A stretch of 44,447 nt of DNA from Acidobacteriota bacterium (lineage in GTDB: Bacteria; Acidobacteriota; Terriglobia; Terriglobales; Acidobacteriaceae): NCBI GenBank assembly GCA_021791875.1, contig JAJYVU010000025.1, positions 1 through 44,447 on the forward strand. Direction: 5' to 3'. Shown here one piece after another: positions 41,948 through 44,447 of this stretch. The stretch's first letter is position 1, and each line of letters starts with the position of its first letter. The position numbers and the translations under genes are program-made. The notes beneath the pieces are model-generated. The model saw only the letters and a list, made by a program, of their open reading frames with translations, was not told the DNA's origin and searched no databases.

Positions 41948-41973
41948 AAAAAGGCCGGCCAGCCGACCGGCCC
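41948..41973 (-). terminator. Intrinsic terminator after the Ig-repeat gene
   Basis: On the minus strand GGCCGG (41973-41968), an 8-nt loop and CCGGCC (41959-41954) are followed by six Ts (41953-41948). It lies 24 bp after the stop of the Ig-repeat lipoprotein gene and separates it from the kinase gene. Confidence 0.8.
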
Positions 41974-41996
41974 AGGATGGTCGCGTCATCCAAAAC

Positions 41997-44417
41997 TCAC
42001 TGCTGTCCCAGGCCAATCGTCGGATTGGCTGTTGTTCCTGACGGGATTGTCAGAAAGTAGAATCTGGTGGGTGACACGATGTACAGAATCGTTGAGCCGC
42101 CATTGCCGAAGGTCACGCGTCCGTTCGAACCCACGGAATAGCTTTCCGTAGCCGGTGTTCCAGTTGTCAATACGCCACATGAGCCGGCGGAGCATGAATA
42201 CGTGTCGGTGGTCACCGTTACGCTGCCTGCACCGGTGGCGGTTGACACGCCTGCGCTGTAGGTCAGCGTCGGACCTCCGATGGAACCGGTTCCGGGCGCC
42301 CACTGACCGACCAGCGGCAGAGTTCCGATGAAGAAGCTTCCCTTCAGGGATGCATTGGTGAAGGGGCCTGCCGATTGAGCTTCCAGAGTGCCGAAACCTG
42401 GAGTCGTGCTTTCGTCCAGGCTAAATGCATGGTCCGGGGCAATCATGTAGAAGACAACCGGGCTAGCCCCGGCGGGATTGAGGACGACTCGCCCGTTTGT
42501 AGTTGACGTGACAGTGTAAGTTGCGGTCGCTGTCAGTGTTTGATCGGCTCCGCCTCCGTCATCGACATCGAGCGAGGCAGTGGTTGAACCGGTACCATCA
42601 AAGGTCAATATGCCGAGGTCTGCATGCGGCGAAGGTACTCCAGTCTCCGACTGTTCCTCATAGATTGTGTTGCCATTGAGGGACGCAGCGGCATAAGGCC
42701 CGCCTGTCTGCTGCACCACCGTCCCGTAAGTAACTGCGGTGTTGCCTTCAAATGCCGCACAGTACCATTTGCCAGCGGAAACCGCATAGCAAGGTATGGG
42801 CAAAGCTGAGCTTCCTCCGACAGTCGGCATTAGAGTAAAGCGGCCATGGGCATCGACGCTTCCGAGAGTCCCCGTCAACACGACGGAGGTGCTCACCGAG
42901 CCGTCGTCATTCTCATCGAACAACCCGTTGGTTACGGTGCCTGAACTCACCGTAAAGCTACCGACGGAAACGGATGGATTCCCATTTCCATCCCAGCCGG
43001 GAAAGCCAAAAGCGTAGGCCCCGCTCAGCGCTGAGGTGGAAAAGGCCGTTGAATTCTGCAGCGCGATAGCACCGGTCATCGGCCCCATGAGTCCAGCGGT
43101 TGCAGTGAAGGAGATCATCTGCCCCTCGGTCGCCACTCCGCTCGACAGGGTGCCCATTGCGATCGCAAAGGTGAAAGTATTGCCGCTGGCGTCAGTGAAG
43201 GTCAGGGTGCCTATATTATCCGACTGCACTGTATATGAGCCACTTACGATGGCAGCATTGAGGTCCGAGCCGGAAATCCAGTCTTCTTCGCCGCCGGTTA
43301 TGTTGCCATTGCCATCTGTCGTGATGCTGGCTGTCATTGCGTTCATTTGGCCAGCCACCAGGAACGCATACTCGCCCTTCAAGATCGCGTCGTTGTTGGT
43401 GGCGGTTGACGATGTGATGGTGAAGGCGTCTGATGCCGATTTGGTGGTATCAGCAACCGAAGTGGCTGTGACGGTTGGCGCATTGTCCGGTGCTGCCGGC
43501 ACGCTCGTTGGGGGGACATAGCTGACGCTGGTGGCGGCTGCTCCAGTGAGGGAACCGCAGGCAGGCGAGCAGGAGTTGCCCCCGGCCGTCAGAGTCCAGG
43601 TCACGCCGCTATTGGAGGAGTCATTCTGAACGGTCGCGTTCAATGTGACAGTCGCGGATCCTGCCGTGACGGAAGTGATTGGATCGGTGATGGTGACCAC
43701 GATGGGCTGGACTACCGGTGCTGAGATGGTGAAGGAATCGGTAGCCGACTTTGAGGTGTCAGCGACCGAAGTTGCAGTGATGGTGGGAGCATTGTCAGGA
43801 GAAGCTGGGGCAGTACTCGGGGGCGTGTAGGTCACGCTGGAGGAAGTTGCACTACTGAGGGATCCGCAGGTGGGTGAGCAGGAGCTTCCACCCGCCGTGA
43901 GAGTCCAGGTCACGCCACTGTTGGAGGAGTCATTCTGTACCGTGGCGTTGAGCGTGACGGCCGATGATCCGGCGGTGATGGTGGAAATCGGATTCGTGAT
44001 GCTCACAGAAATTGCGGGTGCGGGAGTGACAGTGATCTTCAGCGTTGCAGAGGCGGAGGTGTCCGCCACGGAGGTTGCAGTGACCATGACATCAGTGTTG
44101 GACGAGACGGAAGCAGGCGCGTTGTAGGTAGCTCCGGTGGTCGTCTCGTTGGATAGAGTTCCGCCACCCGAAACCGCCCATGTAACTCCCTGGTTCGATG
44201 AGTCATTTGCTACCGCGGCGGTGATGCTCACAGTTTGCCCCGCCTGAATCGTGGGCGATGAGGTGGGACTTGTGATGGACACAGTAATGGCATTTGAGGT
44301 TGAGCCTCCGGAGCCACCGGTACCGGATTTCGTGCTGACGCTGGACCCCGAACAACCTGAAATCGCAAGACTCCCACTCAGGCTGACCACCGCACACAAC
44401 CATGCAAACGACCTCAT
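41997..44417 (-). CDS. Lipoprotein with three Ig-like repeats and acidobacterial surface repeats
   Basis: 806-residue probable lipoprotein. The signal ends in a lipobox ISGC with C22, followed by a Ser/Gly-rich linker. Three Ig-like beta domains of about 90-97 residues lie at 44-131, 137-233 and 240-335, each opening ITVSIT.P......AG and containing NDSSNxGVTW and VTATSVADT. The C-terminal 460 residues contain repeated segments of the LKGEYAFLVAG...DGNGNITGG and LSGAYAFGFPGWDGNGN type, common in Acidobacteriota surface proteins. It is probably anchored to the outer membrane and exposed, perhaps in adhesion; there is no enzymatic motif. The ATG follows AAGGAGG at close spacing. Confidence 0.85.
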   Translation of the reverse strand: MRSFAWLCAVVSLSGSLAISGCSGSSVSTKSGTGGSGGSTSNAITVSITSPTSSPTIQAGQTVSITAAVANDSSNQGVTWAVSGGGTLSNETTTGATYNAPASVSSNTDVMVTATSVADTSASATLKITVTPAPAISVSITNPISTITAGSSAVTLNATVQNDSSNSGVTWTLTAGGSSCSPTCGSLSSATSSSVTYTPPSTAPASPDNAPTITATSVADTSKSATDSFTISAPVVQPIVVTITDPITSVTAGSATVTLNATVQNDSSNSGVTWTLTAGGNSCSPACGSLTGAAATSVSYVPPTSVPAAPDNAPTVTATSVADTTKSASDAFTITSSTATNNDAILKGEYAFLVAGQMNAMTASITTDGNGNITGGEEDWISGSDLNAAIVSGSYTVQSDNIGTLTFTDASGNTFTFAIAMGTLSSGVATEGQMISFTATAGLMGPMTGAIALQNSTAFSTSALSGAYAFGFPGWDGNGNPSVSVGSFTVSSGTVTNGLFDENDDGSVSTSVVLTGTLGSVDAHGRFTLMPTVGGSSALPIPCYAVSAGKWYCAAFEGNTAVTYGTVVQQTGGPYAAASLNGNTIYEEQSETGVPSPHADLGILTFDGTGSTTASLDVDDGGGADQTLTATATYTVTSTTNGRVVLNPAGASPVVFYMIAPDHAFSLDESTTPGFGTLEAQSAGPFTNASLKGSFFIGTLPLVGQWAPGTGSIGGPTLTYSAGVSTATGAGSVTVTTDTYSCSAGSCGVLTTGTPATESYSVGSNGRVTFGNGGSTILYIVSPTRFYFLTIPSGTTANPTIGLGQQ
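43413..44009 (-). repeat. Near-identical tandem Ig-domain repeats
   Basis: Two DNA segments, 43719-44009 and 43413-43700, encode Ig domains 2 and 3 and share long stretches such as the one coding TLNATVQNDSSNSGVTWTLT. A third, more diverged unit lies at 44025-44288. Copy number could vary by recombination. Confidence 0.75.
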
Positions 44418-44447
44418 CCCGCCTCCTTGACTGACCGAAATCGCAAG

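Noticed and set aside
43413-44288. Tandem repeats as a CRISPR array
   Set aside because: Units are about 290 bp, in frame, and encode Ig-like domains; there are no short direct repeats with spacers anywhere in the window.
1-44447. tRNA, rRNA, transposase or prophage genes
   Set aside because: None was recognisable by eye; no cloverleaf with a GGTTCGAATCC-type arm, transposase motif or integrase was found.

Overview
The window looks like a chromosomal segment of an Acidobacteriota (Terriglobia-type) soil bacterium. The main reasons are the Oar-like TonB-dependent receptor with an N-terminal carboxypeptidase-regulatory-like domain, the ECF sigma factor next to a serine/threonine kinase with a large periplasmic sensor region, the two-component propeller sensor kinase, the Ig-like repeat lipoprotein, the stock of secreted glycoside hydrolases and the high-GC codon use. 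This placement is inference from gene content; no rRNA or other marker gene is present.

Layout. (1) 1-3560: end of a GH3 beta-xylosidase/beta-glucosidase followed by a GH67 alpha-glucuronidase, a glucuronoxylan-debranching pair. (2) 3671-4601: an ECF sigma factor overlapping a small two-helix membrane protein, then a non-coding stretch with hairpin repeats. (3) 4942-7065: a stand-alone molybdopterin oxidoreductase. (4) 7263-11072: bamA and an OmpH/Skp periplasmic chaperone, the latter with a near-consensus promoter and a strong terminator. (5) 11463-16594: a radical SAM enzyme of the MJ0619/tetraether-synthase-like family translationally coupled to a SAM methyltransferase, divergent from an MFS transporter and a mercuric-reductase/lipoamide-dehydrogenase-like flavoprotein, with a perfect dyad between the two units. 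(6) 16754-21711: a three-gene electron-transfer operon made of a Cyc2-like outer-membrane cytochrome-porin, a Rieske protein and a cytochrome b fused to five c-type heme domains. (7) 22400-34830: a carbohydrate-utilisation locus with a GH35 beta-galactosidase, a NarL-type response regulator, a Reg_prop/Y_Y_Y sensor kinase, a clan GH-A glycoside hydrolase and a TonB-dependent receptor. (8) 35029-37935: a TPR protein and a siroheme nitrite/sulfite reductase. (9) 38131-44417: an ECF sigma factor with its serine/threonine kinase, and an Ig-repeat lipoprotein.

Two systems stand out. In the carbohydrate locus, three separate promoters (GH35, GH-A hydrolase, TonB receptor) carry the same 16-bp dyad TCCGAC-N4-GTCGGA directly abutting a weak -35 box, with an identical 17-bp spacer to a TAnnnT -10 box. 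This is the geometry expected of a class II activator and points to a compact regulon run by the kinase/regulator pair encoded between the targets. In the electron-transfer operon, one transcription unit encodes parts for the outer membrane (heme-porin), periplasm (five tethered c-hemes) and inner membrane (Rieske/cytochrome b), which suggests a trans-envelope electron conduit, possibly for extracellular donors such as Fe(II). Both are hypotheses built on motifs visible in the sequence.
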